DNA from: JAWKWH01 sp041397625
GTDB lineage: Bacteria > Pseudomonadota > Alphaproteobacteria > Rhizobiales > Rhizobiaceae
DNA length: 64,000 nucleotides
Assembly (NCBI GenBank): GCA_041397625.1
Contig: JAWKWH010000002.1
Span: 558,001-622,000 of the forward strand
Direction: 5' to 3'
The position numbers and the translations under genes are program-made. This document shows, one piece after another, positions 25,417-35,442 of the stretch. Positions within the stretch are counted from its first letter, which is position 1. Each line of letters starts with the position of its first letter. Below the pieces are notes generated by a model. That model was not told where the DNA came from. It was given only the letters and a program-made list of their open reading frames with translations, and did not search any database.

Positions 25417-27210
25417 TCAAACCTTCTCCGGTACCGCGGCGTCGATGATGCGCAATTGCGGCGTGGTGCGGCCATTCCACGTATTCGCCCCGAGCGTGCC
25501 TGCGACATGCAAGGCCGAACCGCGGTTTTCGCCGAGCATGCGACCAAGATCGGTATCGGCGACGCGAAAGGCGATTGCCTGCAGCCGGCCGCCGGCGCGC
25601 GAGCGCAGCGATACGCGCAGATGGCCGGTGCCGACCATGCGCACATCGCTCACCTGATGATGCGGCAGCGCGAAGACCGGTTGGGGATGGCCGGCGCCGT
25701 AGGGTCCGGCCCTCTCCAGCACCTCAATCAGTTCGAGCGTGGCGCCGTCGGCCGACAGCGCGCCGTCGATCTTCAGCGCCTCGTCGCGCCGGGCTTCAGC
25801 GACCGCCTCGCCGGCCCTGTCCTCGAAGAAGGCGCGCAACGCGCCGAGCCGGGCGCGCTCGACGGTGATGCCCGCCGCCATGGCGTGGCCGCCGCCCTTG
25901 GTTATCAGCCCCGCCTCGCCCGCCGCCCGCACCAGCCGGCCGAGGTCGACGCCGGCAATGGAGCGGCCCGATCCCGTGCCGATGCCGTTGCGGTTGAACG
26001 CGATGGCGAAGGCCGGCCGGCGCGCCGCATCCTTCAGCCGCGAAGCGAGGAGGCCGACTATGCCCGGATGCCAGTCGCCGCTCTCGGTGATCAGCACCGC
26101 TGGCCCGTCGCCACGCGCCAGTTCGGCATCGGCCTGGGCCATCGCCTCGGCCAGCATCGTCTGTTCCATCGCCTGCCGTTCGGTATTGAGCGCATCGAGC
26201 TTCGCCGCGATTTCGCTCGCCTCGGCCGGACTGTCGGTGGCAAGCAGCCGACTGCCGAGCGCGGCGTCGCCGATGCGGCCGCCGGCATTGATGCGCGGCC
26301 CGATGGCGAAGCCGAGATGGAACGTGTTGAGCGGTTCGCCGATGCGCGCCGCCTGCGCCAGCGCCGCCAGCCCGGCATTGTTCTGCGACCGAGCCACGAC
26401 GAGCCCGCGCGTGACAAAGGCGCGGTTGACGCCGGTCAACGGCACCACGTCGCAGACGGTCGCCAGCGCCACCAGGTCGAGCAGGCCGAGCAGGTCGGGC
26501 GGTCTTGTCGTGTGGCCGGCCTGGCGCAACAGCTTCGATGTCTGCACCAGCGCCAGGAACACCACGCCGGCGGCGCACAGATGTCCCTGCCCCGACATGT
26601 CGTCGTCGCGGTTGGGGTTGACCACCGGCACGTTCGTTGGAAAGCCGTCGCCGACCTGGTGATGGTCGAGCACCACCACGTCCGCGCCGGCGGCAAGCGC
26701 GGCGTCGATGGCGGTTGCGCTGGCGGTGCCGCAATCGACGGTGACGATCAGCCCGGCGCGCGCCGCCAGATCGCGCATCGCCTCGGGGTTCGGCCCATAG
26801 CCCTCGAAGACGCGGTCGGGGATGTAGATTTCCGCCTCGACGCCGAAATGGGCGAGATAGCGCCTCAACAGCGCCGACGCGGCGGCGCCGTCCACGTCAT
26901 AGTCGCCGAAGATCGCCACGCGTTCCCCGGTCCGCACTGCGTCCGCCAGGCGCGTGGCGGCGGCCTCCATGCCGGTCAGCGTCGCGGGATCGGGCAGCAG
27001 GTCGCGGATGGTCGGTTCCAGAAAGCGTCCCGTCGCTTCCGCATCGACGCCGCGAGCAGCCAGCACGCGGGCGACGAGGTCGGGCAGGCCGTGGCTCTGG
27101 GCCATGGCGAGCGCGACGTTCTCCTGGCGTGGATCGAGGCGCTGCAGCCAGGCATAGCCCCTGGCCGATTGCCTGACATCGAGGAAATATCGCCTGGCGC
27201 CGTCCGTCAT
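25417..27210 (-). CDS. recJ: Single-stranded-DNA-specific exonuclease RecJ
   Basis: A 597-residue 5'-3' ssDNA exonuclease of the DHH phosphoesterase superfamily, acting in recombination and repair. Motifs in order: FGDYDVDGAAASALL (motif I), TVDCG, VVLDHHQVGDGFP (DHH), FLALVQ, and DHHA1-type C-terminal segments (TKGGGHAMAAGITV). The start at 27210 (MTDGARRYFLDVRQS) was chosen over 27357 because the longer frame reads into glpX. It is last in a minus-strand series alaC-hom-glpX-recJ and 31 bp after glpX. Confidence 0.96.
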   Translation of the reverse strand: MTDGARRYFLDVRQSARGYAWLQRLDPRQENVALAMAQSHGLPDLVARVLAARGVDAEATGRFLEPTIRDLLPDPATLTGMEAAATRLADAVRTGERVAIFGDYDVDGAAASALLRRYLAHFGVEAEIYIPDRVFEGYGPNPEAMRDLAARAGLIVTVDCGTASATAIDAALAAGADVVVLDHHQVGDGFPTNVPVVNPNRDDDMSGQGHLCAAGVVFLALVQTSKLLRQAGHTTRPPDLLGLLDLVALATVCDVVPLTGVNRAFVTRGLVVARSQNNAGLAALAQAARIGEPLNTFHLGFAIGPRINAGGRIGDAALGSRLLATDSPAEASEIAAKLDALNTERQAMEQTMLAEAMAQADAELARGDGPAVLITESGDWHPGIVGLLASRLKDAARRPAFAIAFNRNGIGTGSGRSIAGVDLGRLVRAAGEAGLITKGGGHAMAAGITVERARLGALRAFFEDRAGEAVAEARRDEALKIDGALSADGATLELIEVLERAGPYGAGHPQPVFALPHHQVSDVRMVGTGHLRVSLRSRAGGRLQAIAFRVADTDLGRMLGENRGSALHVAGTLGANTWNGRTTPQLRIIDAAVPEKV

Positions 27211-27241
27211 CGGGCCATTGTAGCGGCGCGTGGAGGCAGGG

Positions 27242-28222
27242 TCAGGAAAACTTTTCCATGTCCTGGTGGCGTGCCTTGATCTCGCGCACGGTCTTCGACG
27301 AGGAGCGCATGACGATGGTCTCGGTCTGAATGTAGTTGCGGGCGAACTTGACCCCATCCAGCATGTTGCCGTCGGTGACGCCGGTGGCCGAGAAGAACAC
27401 CTCGCCGCTTGCCATCTCCTCCATGCGATAGACCTTTGCCGGATCGGCGATGCCCATCTTGGCGGCGCGCTCCACCTTGGCGTCGCTGTCGAGGATCAGT
27501 CGGCCCTGCATCTGACCGCCGGTGCAGCGCAGTGCCGCCGCCGCGAGCACGCCCTCGGGCGCGCCACCGGTGCCCATATAGATGTCGATGCCGGTCTCTT
27601 CCGCATCGGTGGTATGGATCACGCCGGCAACGTCGCCGTCGCCGATGAGCCGGATCGCGGCGCCGGTGCCACGCACCTCCTCGATCAGCTTGGCATGGCG
27701 CGGCCGGTCGAGGATGCAGGCCGTGACCTCGCCGACGGGAACGCCCTTGGCCCTGGCGAGGTTCTCGATATTCTCAATGGCGGGCGCGTCAAGATCCACC
27801 ACGCCGGCCGGATAGCCGGGCCCGACGGCGATCTTGTCCATATAGACGTCGGGGGCGAACAGCAGACTGCCCTTCTCGGCGATCGCGATCACGGCAAGCG
27901 CGTTGGGCAGGTTCTTGGCACAGATCGTCGTGCCTTCGAGCGGATCGAGCGCGATGTCGACATCCGGCCCGGAGCCGCCTCCGACCTTCTCGCCGATATA
28001 AAGCATCGGCGCCTCGTCGCGCTCGCCCTCGCCGATAACCACCGTGCCGCTGATCGGCAGGCGGTTCAGCTCCGAGCGCATCGCGTCGACCGCGGCCTGG
28101 TCGGCGGCCTTCTCGTCGCCGCGGCCGCGCAACCGCGCCGCCGCCACCGCCGCCCGTTCCGTCACCCTGGCCAGTTCGAGCGCCAGAATGCGATCGAGAC
28201 CGGATTTAGCGCTGCCGCCCAT
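27242..28222 (-). CDS. glpX: Fructose-1,6-bisphosphatase class II
   Basis: A 326-residue GlpX-type FBPase of gluconeogenesis. Metal and substrate motifs: VVIGEGERDEAPMLYIGEKVG, IALDPLEGTTICAKN, and the C-terminal EIKARHQDMEKFS end. The start at 28222 (MGGSAKSGLDRILALELARV) has GGGAG at 9 bp; the frame is open 11 codons further. It is transcribed with recJ downstream and hom upstream (145-bp gap). Confidence 0.97.
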   Translation of the reverse strand: MGGSAKSGLDRILALELARVTERAAVAAARLRGRGDEKAADQAAVDAMRSELNRLPISGTVVIGEGERDEAPMLYIGEKVGGGSGPDVDIALDPLEGTTICAKNLPNALAVIAIAEKGSLLFAPDVYMDKIAVGPGYPAGVVDLDAPAIENIENLARAKGVPVGEVTACILDRPRHAKLIEEVRGTGAAIRLIGDGDVAGVIHTTDAEETGIDIYMGTGGAPEGVLAAAALRCTGGQMQGRLILDSDAKVERAAKMGIADPAKVYRMEEMASGEVFFSATGVTDGNMLDGVKFARNYIQTETIVMRSSSKTVREIKARHQDMEKFS

Positions 28223-28367
28223 GAACGTTTCTCCCGTTGTGTTCGCCGCGGGCACATGTCGAAATCCGACAGCCCGTTTGGCGCGTTTTTAGTCAATAGC
28301 GGGCGCGAACGGCAAGCGTTGTTTGGCCTTCAGGCCGGTTGTCGACAGGCGTTTCGACCGCCGCCGC

Positions 28368-29681
28368 TCAGGCCGCCCGCTCGATCCTTATCACCTGGGC
28401 CTTGTCGACCAGATGACCGTCGGCGGTGATCCCCTCCACCGCCTTGCGCACCGCCGCCTCGGTGGTCTCGTGGGTCACCAGCACGACGGTCTTTTGCGTC
28501 TCGTCGGCAGCATCGTCGCTGTGCTGGACGATCGATTCCAACGAGATGCCGTTATCGGCCATGCGCCCGGCGACCGCGGCGAAGACGCCGGTGCGGTCGT
28601 GCACGGTCAGGCGGATGAAATAACCGCCGGCGTGCGCCCGCATACGCGCGCGCTTGTAGGGCGCGAGCGCCTTTGCCGGGCGGCCGAACACCGGCCCGGT
28701 CTGGAAGCCCGGCCTGCTCTTGGCGATGTCGGCGATATCGCCGACCACGGCGGACGCGGTGGCGGCGCCACCGGCGCCTGGGCCGGACAGCAGCAGTTCG
28801 CCCAGAATGTCGGTCTCGATCGCCACCGCGTTGGTGACGCCGTGCACCTGCGCGATCACCGAGGCCGTCGGCACCATGGTCGGGTGCACGCGCTGTTCGA
28901 TGCCGCTGTCGGTCTTCTGCGCCACGCCCAGAAGCTTGATGCGGTAGCCGAGCTCGGCGGCGGCGCGGATGTCGGCCTGGCTGATGTTGGAGATGCCCTC
29001 CATGTAGATCGCATCGCCGTCGATGCGGCAACCGAAGGCGAGGCTGGTCAGGATCGCCAGCTTGTGGGCGGTGTCATGGCCTTCGATGTCGAAGGTCGGG
29101 TCGGCCTCGGCATAGCCGAGCCGCTGAGCGTCGGCCAGGCACTCGCTGAACGAAAGCCCTTCCTCCTCCATTCTGGTCAGGATGTAGTTGGCGGTGCCGT
29201 TCATGATGCCGAAGAGCCGGTGGATGGTGTTGCCGGCCAACGCCTCGCGCATGGTCTTGATCACCGGGATGCCGCCGGCGACCGCCGCCTCGTAGTTGAG
29301 CAGCACGCCCTTGTCCTCGGCGACCTCCGCCAGCGCGACGCCATGGCGGGCCAGGAGCGCCTTGTTGGCGGTAACCACGTGACGGCCGGCTGCGAGCGCC
29401 GCCCCGACGCTCTCATACGGCGCGCCCTCGTCACCGCCCATCAGTTCCACGAAGACGTCGATCTCCGAATCGCCGGCCAAAGCCACCGGATCGTCGAACC
29501 AGCGCGTTTTCGACAGGTCGACGCCGCGATCGCGCTGCCGGTCGCGCGCCGAAACGGCAGAGACCACGATGTCGCGGCCGCATTGGCGCGTCAGCTCGTC
29601 CGCCTTTTCGGCCAGCACGCGGATCACAGACGTGCCGACGGTGCCAAGCCCGGCAATTCCGATTTTCAGTGCGTCGGCCAT
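28368..29681 (-). CDS. hom: Homoserine dehydrogenase
   Basis: A 437-residue NAD(P)-dependent homoserine dehydrogenase in Thr/Met/Ile synthesis. An N-terminal Rossmann motif GIAGLGTVGTSVIRVL, the catalytic domain (YEAAVAGGIPVIKTMREALAGN, GTANYILTRM, GYAEADPTFDIEGHDTAHKLAIL), and a C-terminal ACT domain (about 355-425, FIRLTVHDRTGVFAAVAGRM) for threonine feedback are visible. The start is ATG 29681; the longer frame to 29897 reads into alaC. It lies 43 bp downstream of alaC. Confidence 0.97.
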   Translation of the reverse strand: MADALKIGIAGLGTVGTSVIRVLAEKADELTRQCGRDIVVSAVSARDRQRDRGVDLSKTRWFDDPVALAGDSEIDVFVELMGGDEGAPYESVGAALAAGRHVVTANKALLARHGVALAEVAEDKGVLLNYEAAVAGGIPVIKTMREALAGNTIHRLFGIMNGTANYILTRMEEEGLSFSECLADAQRLGYAEADPTFDIEGHDTAHKLAILTSLAFGCRIDGDAIYMEGISNISQADIRAAAELGYRIKLLGVAQKTDSGIEQRVHPTMVPTASVIAQVHGVTNAVAIETDILGELLLSGPGAGGAATASAVVGDIADIAKSRPGFQTGPVFGRPAKALAPYKRARMRAHAGGYFIRLTVHDRTGVFAAVAGRMADNGISLESIVQHSDDAADETQKTVVLVTHETTEAAVRKAVEGITADGHLVDKAQVIRIERAA

Positions 29682-29724
29682 AGGCGCCGTGCCCCCCAAA
29701 TTTCGATATGAATGGATATGAGGC

Positions 29725-30942
<1,218 letters not shown>

Positions 30943-31038
30943 GTCGGTCCTGCATCAATCCTCAAACGTCGGGGAAAAGGCGTAAGCGGGCTATAGACCG
31001 GATTGCCGCCACGGTCGAGAGCCGGCGATCCGGCCGGA

Positions 31039-31419
31039 TCAGTCCGAGGTCTCGTTCTCGATCTGCTTCAACACCTCGTCATTATGGGTGCGGGCGAGTT
31101 TCTTCAGTTCCGCCTCGCTCGTGCCTCGCGATCCGTTGCCGCCGGTGTTCGCCTGCCGCGCGCGCGCGGCGCGCAGTTCGGCCAGATAGGCTTTTTTTTC
31201 CTCCGGCGTCATCTGCTCGACGGCGCCGCGCTGCACCTCGTTCAGATTGGGATACTCGCCGGTGTCGCTCGGCGCGCCGCTGCTGACGGCCCGGTCGTCG
31301 TCGCTCGACTCGGCCGCCGAAACAAGCGCGCCTTGCGGCACCGCATCCTCGATGGTCGCCGTGGCGCAGCCTGCAAGCATCGCCGCCGCCACAAGAAAGA
31401 CGGAAATCGCGAGTTTCAC
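31039..31419 (-). CDS. Small alpha-helical lipoprotein, unknown function
   Basis: A 126-residue exported protein. The start is GTG 31419 (read as Met; then KLAISVFLVAAAMLAGCATA), with GAGG 8 bp upstream; the open frame runs to 31539, but that adds a non-signal N-terminus. The lipobox is MLAGC, giving an outer- or inner-membrane lipoprotein. The mature part is Ala/Ser/Glu-rich with a predicted helical stretch (EQMTPEEKKAYLAELRAARARQ) and a charged C-terminal helix. No known family is recognised. It diverges from phaC. Confidence 0.75.
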   Translation of the reverse strand: MKLAISVFLVAAAMLAGCATATIEDAVPQGALVSAAESSDDDRAVSSGAPSDTGEYPNLNEVQRGAVEQMTPEEKKAYLAELRAARARQANTGGNGSRGTSEAELKKLARTHNDEVLKQIENETSD

Positions 31420-31583
31420 CTTCAATACCTCGCCGACCCGGAGCTGGCAGGTTCGCGGCCAATCGTCATCAGTTTGTTCACGTTCTTCTGCTAGCCGGTC
31501 CCGATCAAATAGCAAGTTGCGCAGATTCGCCGATGGCATGATAATGTGTCAAAATATAAGACAGTAGCCGATGAGTACCCGGT

Positions 31584-33404
31584 ATGAGCAACAGCAACGA
31601 TAAAAAAGATGCCCGGGCCAACGTGGAGCAATACCTGGTCAAGGACCCGGACGGCTTTGCCCGCAATCTGGCGAAGATGGCCGAAAAGGCCAGCGAAGCG
31701 GCGTCCGAATGGGCCAAACCGCTCGAAAAGGGCGAAGTCAAGGAATCGATGACCGAGCCGATGGCGGACCTAGCCAAGACGCTCTCCAAGGTTACCGAAT
31801 ACTGGCTGTCCGACCCTTCCAGGGCCCTGGAAGCGCAGACGCGGCTGTTTTCCGGTTACATGAATGTCTGGGCCAACTCGATCCGCCGCGCCAGCGGCGA
31901 GGCGATCGAGGACGTGGCCGCGCCCGACGAGCGCGATCGCCGCTTCAAGGATTCCGAATGGGCAGACAACGCCTTTTTCGATTTCCTCAAACAGGCCTAT
32001 CTGATCACCTCGCGCTGGGCCGGCGACCTGGTCGAGCATGCGGACGGGCTGGACGACGCGACGCGGACAAAGGCGCGCTTCTACGTCAAGCAGGTCGCCG
32101 ACGCGCTGTCGCCGTCGAATTTCGTCATGACCAACCCGGAACTGCTGCGCGAAACGATGGCCAGCAACGGCGAGAACCTGGTGCGCGGCCTGACCATGCT
32201 CAGCGAGGACCTCAAGGCGGGCGGCGGCGAGTTGAGGCTGCGCCAGGTCGATGCCTCCGGTTTCGAGATCGGCAGGAACATCGCCACCACGCCGGGCAAG
32301 GTGGTGGCGCGCAGCGACCTGGCCGAGATCATCCAGTATGAACCGACCACCAACAAGGTGCTGAAACGGCCGCTGGTCATCTGTCCGCCCTGGATCAACA
32401 AGTTCTACATTCTCGACCTCAATCCGGAAAAGTCGTTCATCAAATGGGCGGTCGGGCAGGGCCATACGGTGTTCGTCATTTCCTGGGTCAATCCCGACAA
32501 GCGCCATGCCAGCGCCACCTGGGAGGACTACATTCGCGACGGCATCGAACTGGCGCTCGACACGGCCGAGGAGATGACCGGCGAGTCCGGCGTGAACGCG
32601 ATCGGCTACTGCGTCGGCGGCACGCTGCTGGCGGCCGCACTGGCGCTGATGGCCAAGCGTGGCGACAAACGCATCAAGACGACGACCTTCTTCACCACCC
32701 AGGTCGATTTTACCTATGGCGGCGACCTGAAAGTGTTCGTCGACGAGCAACAGGTGCGCGCCATCGAGCGTTCGATGAAGGGCAAGGGCTATCTCGACGG
32801 CACCAAGATGGCGATGGCCTTCAACATGCTGCGTTCCAGCGAGTTGATCTGGCCGTACGTGGTCAACAACTACATGCGCGGCAAGGCGCCGATGGCGTTC
32901 GATCTGCTTTACTGGAACTCCGATTCGACACGCATGAGCGCGGCCAACCACTCCTACTATCTGCGCAATTGCTATCTCGACAACAACCTGTCGCGAGGAC
33001 GCATGGTGCTGGACGGCGAAACCGTCTCGCTGGGCGACATCACCATTCCGATCTACAATCTGGCAACCCGGGAAGACCACATCGCGCCGGCAAGATCGGT
33101 CTTTGTCGGCTGCGGTTTCTTCGGCGGCGACGTCGAATATGTTATGGCCGGCTCGGGCCATATCGCCGGTGTGGTCAACCCGCCCTCATTGGGCAAATAC
33201 CAGTACTGGACCGGCGGCGTGCCCGAAGGCGAATTTGAGGACTGGTTGGCCAACGCCCAGGAGCATCCGGGGTCCTGGTGGCCGCACTGGCACGACTGGG
33301 TCAAGTCGCACAACGCCAAAAAGGTTGACGCACGGCCGGTTGGCGGTGAAAAGGGCGTTACGCTGGCCGATGCACCGGGAGACTATGTCCGGGTCAGGAT
33401 TTGA
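31584..33404 (+). CDS. phaC: Class I poly-beta-hydroxybutyrate synthase
   Basis: A 606-residue PHA synthase polymerising hydroxyacyl-CoA into storage granules. The N-terminal Class I domain and an alpha/beta-hydrolase catalytic core are present; the nucleophile is Cys343 in GYCVGGTL (lipase-like box with Cys). Catalytic Asp is expected near TREDHIAPARS and His near AGSGHIAGVVNPP. Length is typical of PhaC1. It stands as a single gene, with hairpins downstream of its stop. Confidence 0.96.
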   Translation: MSNSNDKKDARANVEQYLVKDPDGFARNLAKMAEKASEAASEWAKPLEKGEVKESMTEPMADLAKTLSKVTEYWLSDPSRALEAQTRLFSGYMNVWANSIRRASGEAIEDVAAPDERDRRFKDSEWADNAFFDFLKQAYLITSRWAGDLVEHADGLDDATRTKARFYVKQVADALSPSNFVMTNPELLRETMASNGENLVRGLTMLSEDLKAGGGELRLRQVDASGFEIGRNIATTPGKVVARSDLAEIIQYEPTTNKVLKRPLVICPPWINKFYILDLNPEKSFIKWAVGQGHTVFVISWVNPDKRHASATWEDYIRDGIELALDTAEEMTGESGVNAIGYCVGGTLLAAALALMAKRGDKRIKTTTFFTTQVDFTYGGDLKVFVDEQQVRAIERSMKGKGYLDGTKMAMAFNMLRSSELIWPYVVNNYMRGKAPMAFDLLYWNSDSTRMSAANHSYYLRNCYLDNNLSRGRMVLDGETVSLGDITIPIYNLATREDHIAPARSVFVGCGFFGGDVEYVMAGSGHIAGVVNPPSLGKYQYWTGGVPEGEFEDWLANAQEHPGSWWPHWHDWVKSHNAKKVDARPVGGEKGVTLADAPGDYVRVRI

Positions 33405-33430
33405 TACCGGCCAGCCGAGGGCGGCGTATC

Positions 33431-33496
33431 TGCGGCATATTGGACAACGACATGGCTGACATGTTGTTGCCGCATTTCGGCCATAGCGCCGAAATG
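33431..33496 (+). terminator. Two consecutive hairpins downstream of phaC
   Basis: First, 33431-33474: an imperfect dyad with TGCGGCA/TGCCGCA outer arms and CAACgACATG/CATGTtGTTG inner arms. Second, 33473-33496: a perfect 9-bp stem CATTTCGGC/GCCGAAATG with loop CATAGC, followed by GCATGATTTTC. The second could be a weak intrinsic terminator for phaC; the U-tract is short, so an mRNA-stabilising role is an alternative. Confidence 0.45.
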
Positions 33497-33676
33497 GCAT
33501 GATTTTCTCGGCGGGTTGGGTTCAGGTGATTCCTTCCGGACGCGGTACGGGGATTTTGAGGGGCAACGGCATATAACGCCGGTTTATGGGTGCATCGCCC
33601 GTTGGCGATGGGACGAGTGGAAGGGGTTCACGGATTGGCAGGCGCTGGAACGCATGACCGCGGAGCCACGGTTCGC

Positions 33677-34714
33677 ATGCTTGCGGCCGTAGCCGCCGGC
33701 ATGCTGCTGGCTTCGTGCACGACGGGCGGCGTTCCTCCTCTCGAGGTTGCTATGGCTTCGGTCGGCGAAACCGCCGATACCGGCAATGCCGGCAACGCTT
33801 TCGCCGGCGGCCAGACCACCCTGCCCGACGCCGTCGCCGTCGTGCCTTCGGCCAATCCCGGCGCCGGAACGGCGGCCGAGCCCGCTCCGCTGGAAGCGGC
33901 CGAGGTCGCCGAAACCGGGAAGGCAGGCGGGGCCGAGACCGCCACGGAGACCGAAGAGCCAACACCGCAAGAAGCCGTCACCGCCGCGACCGGGGAGGAA
34001 AGCACCTCGGCGCAGGCCGAGACCGTGGCCGTGGCCGCTCCCCCGGCCCGGAAGAAACGCGGCTTCCTGTCGACGCTTTGGTCGAGCGAGCCGCGTCCGG
34101 CCGCGCCCGTCGACATGCGGCCGGGCAAGAGGCTGGTCGTGGCCAGCGCGACGCCCACCCCGGCCAAGGAGCCGGCCCGAAAGACGGTCAAACCGCTGAT
34201 CGGAGGCGATGCGCTGCCGGGCGTCAGGCGTGACAACAAGCTGTTCGAAATCAACCGCAAATCGGGTCTGGACGACAACTCCGACGTCGATATCGACGAG
34301 AACGAGGGCGCCTATCGCGTGGCATCGGCCGGCGGGCTGGCGCGGCTGGCGCCGAACGGGCTTCTGACCCAGCGCGAAGGCGTCGACGTGGCCTGCCTGA
34401 AGCCGTCGCTGGTGCGCGTGCTGAAGACGGTCGAGCGTCACTACGGCAAGCGCATCGTGGTCACGTCCGGCTATCGCAGCCCGGCTTACAACCGCAAGGC
34501 TCGCGGGGCGCGCAACTCGCTGCACATGTATTGCGCCGCCGCCGACATCCAGATCGACGGCGTGACCAAATGGGAGCTTGCCCGCTATCTGCGCTCCATG
34601 CCCGGACGCGGCGGTGTCGGCACCTACTGCCACACCAAGTCCGTCCACGTCGATGTCGGACCGGAGCGTGACTGGAACTGGCGCTGCCGTCGCGGCAAGA
34701 AGCGCCGCAAATGA
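33677..34714 (+). CDS. Lipoprotein with C-terminal M15-type (YcbK/DUF882-like) peptidase domain
   Basis: A 345-residue exported protein. A lipobox LLASC follows MLAAVAAGML (start ATG 33677; a GTG at 33590 extends the frame without a signal). A long Ala/Glu/Pro/Thr-rich spacer (about 20-130) follows, then a basic linker. The C-terminal domain (about 245-345) has TSGYRSPAYNRKARGARNSLHMYCAAADIQID and the zinc-site end HTKSVHVDVG, as in D-Ala-D-Ala carboxypeptidase-type M15 proteins acting on peptidoglycan. The strongly biased spacer is a disordered tether from the membrane to the wall. Confidence 0.82.
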   Translation: MLAAVAAGMLLASCTTGGVPPLEVAMASVGETADTGNAGNAFAGGQTTLPDAVAVVPSANPGAGTAAEPAPLEAAEVAETGKAGGAETATETEEPTPQEAVTAATGEESTSAQAETVAVAAPPARKKRGFLSTLWSSEPRPAAPVDMRPGKRLVVASATPTPAKEPARKTVKPLIGGDALPGVRRDNKLFEINRKSGLDDNSDVDIDENEGAYRVASAGGLARLAPNGLLTQREGVDVACLKPSLVRVLKTVERHYGKRIVVTSGYRSPAYNRKARGARNSLHMYCAAADIQIDGVTKWELARYLRSMPGRGGVGTYCHTKSVHVDVGPERDWNWRCRRGKKRRK

Positions 34715-34717
34715 CGC

Positions 34718-34743
34718 CCCGGGGCATGCCTGCCCGGGTTTGC
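34718..34743 (+). terminator. Intrinsic terminator of the M15 lipoprotein gene
   Basis: Stem CCC(g)GGGCA / TGCCCGGG with loop TGCC (34727-34730) directly after the stop codon, followed by TTT and then TTTTATTT. One bulged G reduces confidence slightly. Confidence 0.55.
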
Positions 34744-34817
34744 CCGTTTTATTTGAACATCGGCCGACAAAGCGGTTGCCGCGTCCCGGCAAGCCCACTA
34801 TAAGGCGGCTCGTCCGC

Positions 34818-34893
34818 GCGCCCATCGTCTAGCGGTCTAGGACGCCGCCCTTTCACGGCGGAAACACGGGTTCGAGTCCCGTTGGGCGTGCCA
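34818..34893 (+). tRNA. tRNA-Glu (anticodon UUC)
   Basis: A 76-nt cloverleaf with encoded CCA. The acceptor GCGCCCA pairs with TGGGCGT (G1-U72 as in other rhizobial tRNA-Glu), then discriminator G and CCA at 34891-34893. The anticodon stem CCGCC/GGCGG frames the loop CTTTCAC, giving TTC at 34852-34854. The T-arm reads CGGGTTCGAGTCCCG. The 3' end borders the accessory region on its right. Confidence 0.97.
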
Positions 34894-34900
34894 TAGACCT

Positions 34901-35208
34901 CTAATACCCCTTCTCTTTCAATACGTTGCGGCGGCGATTGTCCAATCTAGATATGGGGTTGGACACATTCCTGATTTTTCGAAGGCGGAATCCGCCAGCT
35001 TCTGCCGGTTCGCCGCCTTCACATGGGTGCGCGCCTCGTCCGGCGTCCTGCGGTCCCATCGGCAGGTCTTCCACTGATATGCGCTTGCGCCATTTGCGCA
35101 CCGTCTTCGGGTTCAGGTGGTATTGCGCCGCGAGTTCCGCGACCGAAGCTTTCGATCGCTGTATTGCCCGTGCGTGGTCGTGGCGCTGCCGTGTAGAACT
35201 TGTCCCAT
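34901..35208 (-). pseudogene. IS481-type transposase remnant (N-terminal HTH part, frameshifted)
   Basis: Reading from ATG 35208 gives MGQVLHGSATTTH, the usual N-terminus of this IS481-like transposase group. It then needs a frameshift to continue as ARAIQRSKASVAELAAQYH, LNPKTVRKWRKRISVEDLP and MGPQDA, a helix-turn-helix with the conserved KTVRKWRKR. After that the frame again diverges and no DDE catalytic domain follows. This is a decayed insertion-sequence fragment. No inverted terminal repeats could be paired confidently. The remaining sequence to about 34901 is of unclear origin. Confidence 0.75.
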
Positions 35209-35442
35209 GGCGCATCCTTGTCAGAGCGAGACAGCAATTTTGCCTTCTCTCACTGGGACTGAACAACTAGGCTACGATTGGCGGTAGAACACCATGGTTC
35301 AAAACATGCACTGGACGGTCCATGCTAACAATGAAGCCAGCGTGCATCGAACAGTCACGCACATATGCCAAAATTTAGCGTATTGACAGGACTAAGTTAT
35401 GCAAATTCATATGCTAAAATCAAAAGCGGAGGCGAGAAGACG
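35209..35442. other. Non-coding stretch between IS remnant and L,D-transpeptidase gene
   Basis: About 234 bp, richer in A and T than the window average, containing probable IS flank and the transpeptidase promoter. A Shine-Dalgarno-like GGAGG lies at about 35428-35432. No coding sequence was recognised. Confidence 0.4.

Noticed and set aside
25363..27279. 638-residue plus-strand frame opposite recJ
   Set aside because: It is the antisense shadow of recJ and crosses the intergenic gap into glpX, which a real gene would not.
35365..35442. ATG start of the L,D-transpeptidase 26 codons upstream
   Set aside because: The extra residues have no ribosome site or signal character, whereas TTG 35443 follows GGAGG and begins a proper signal peptide; kept as an alternative only.
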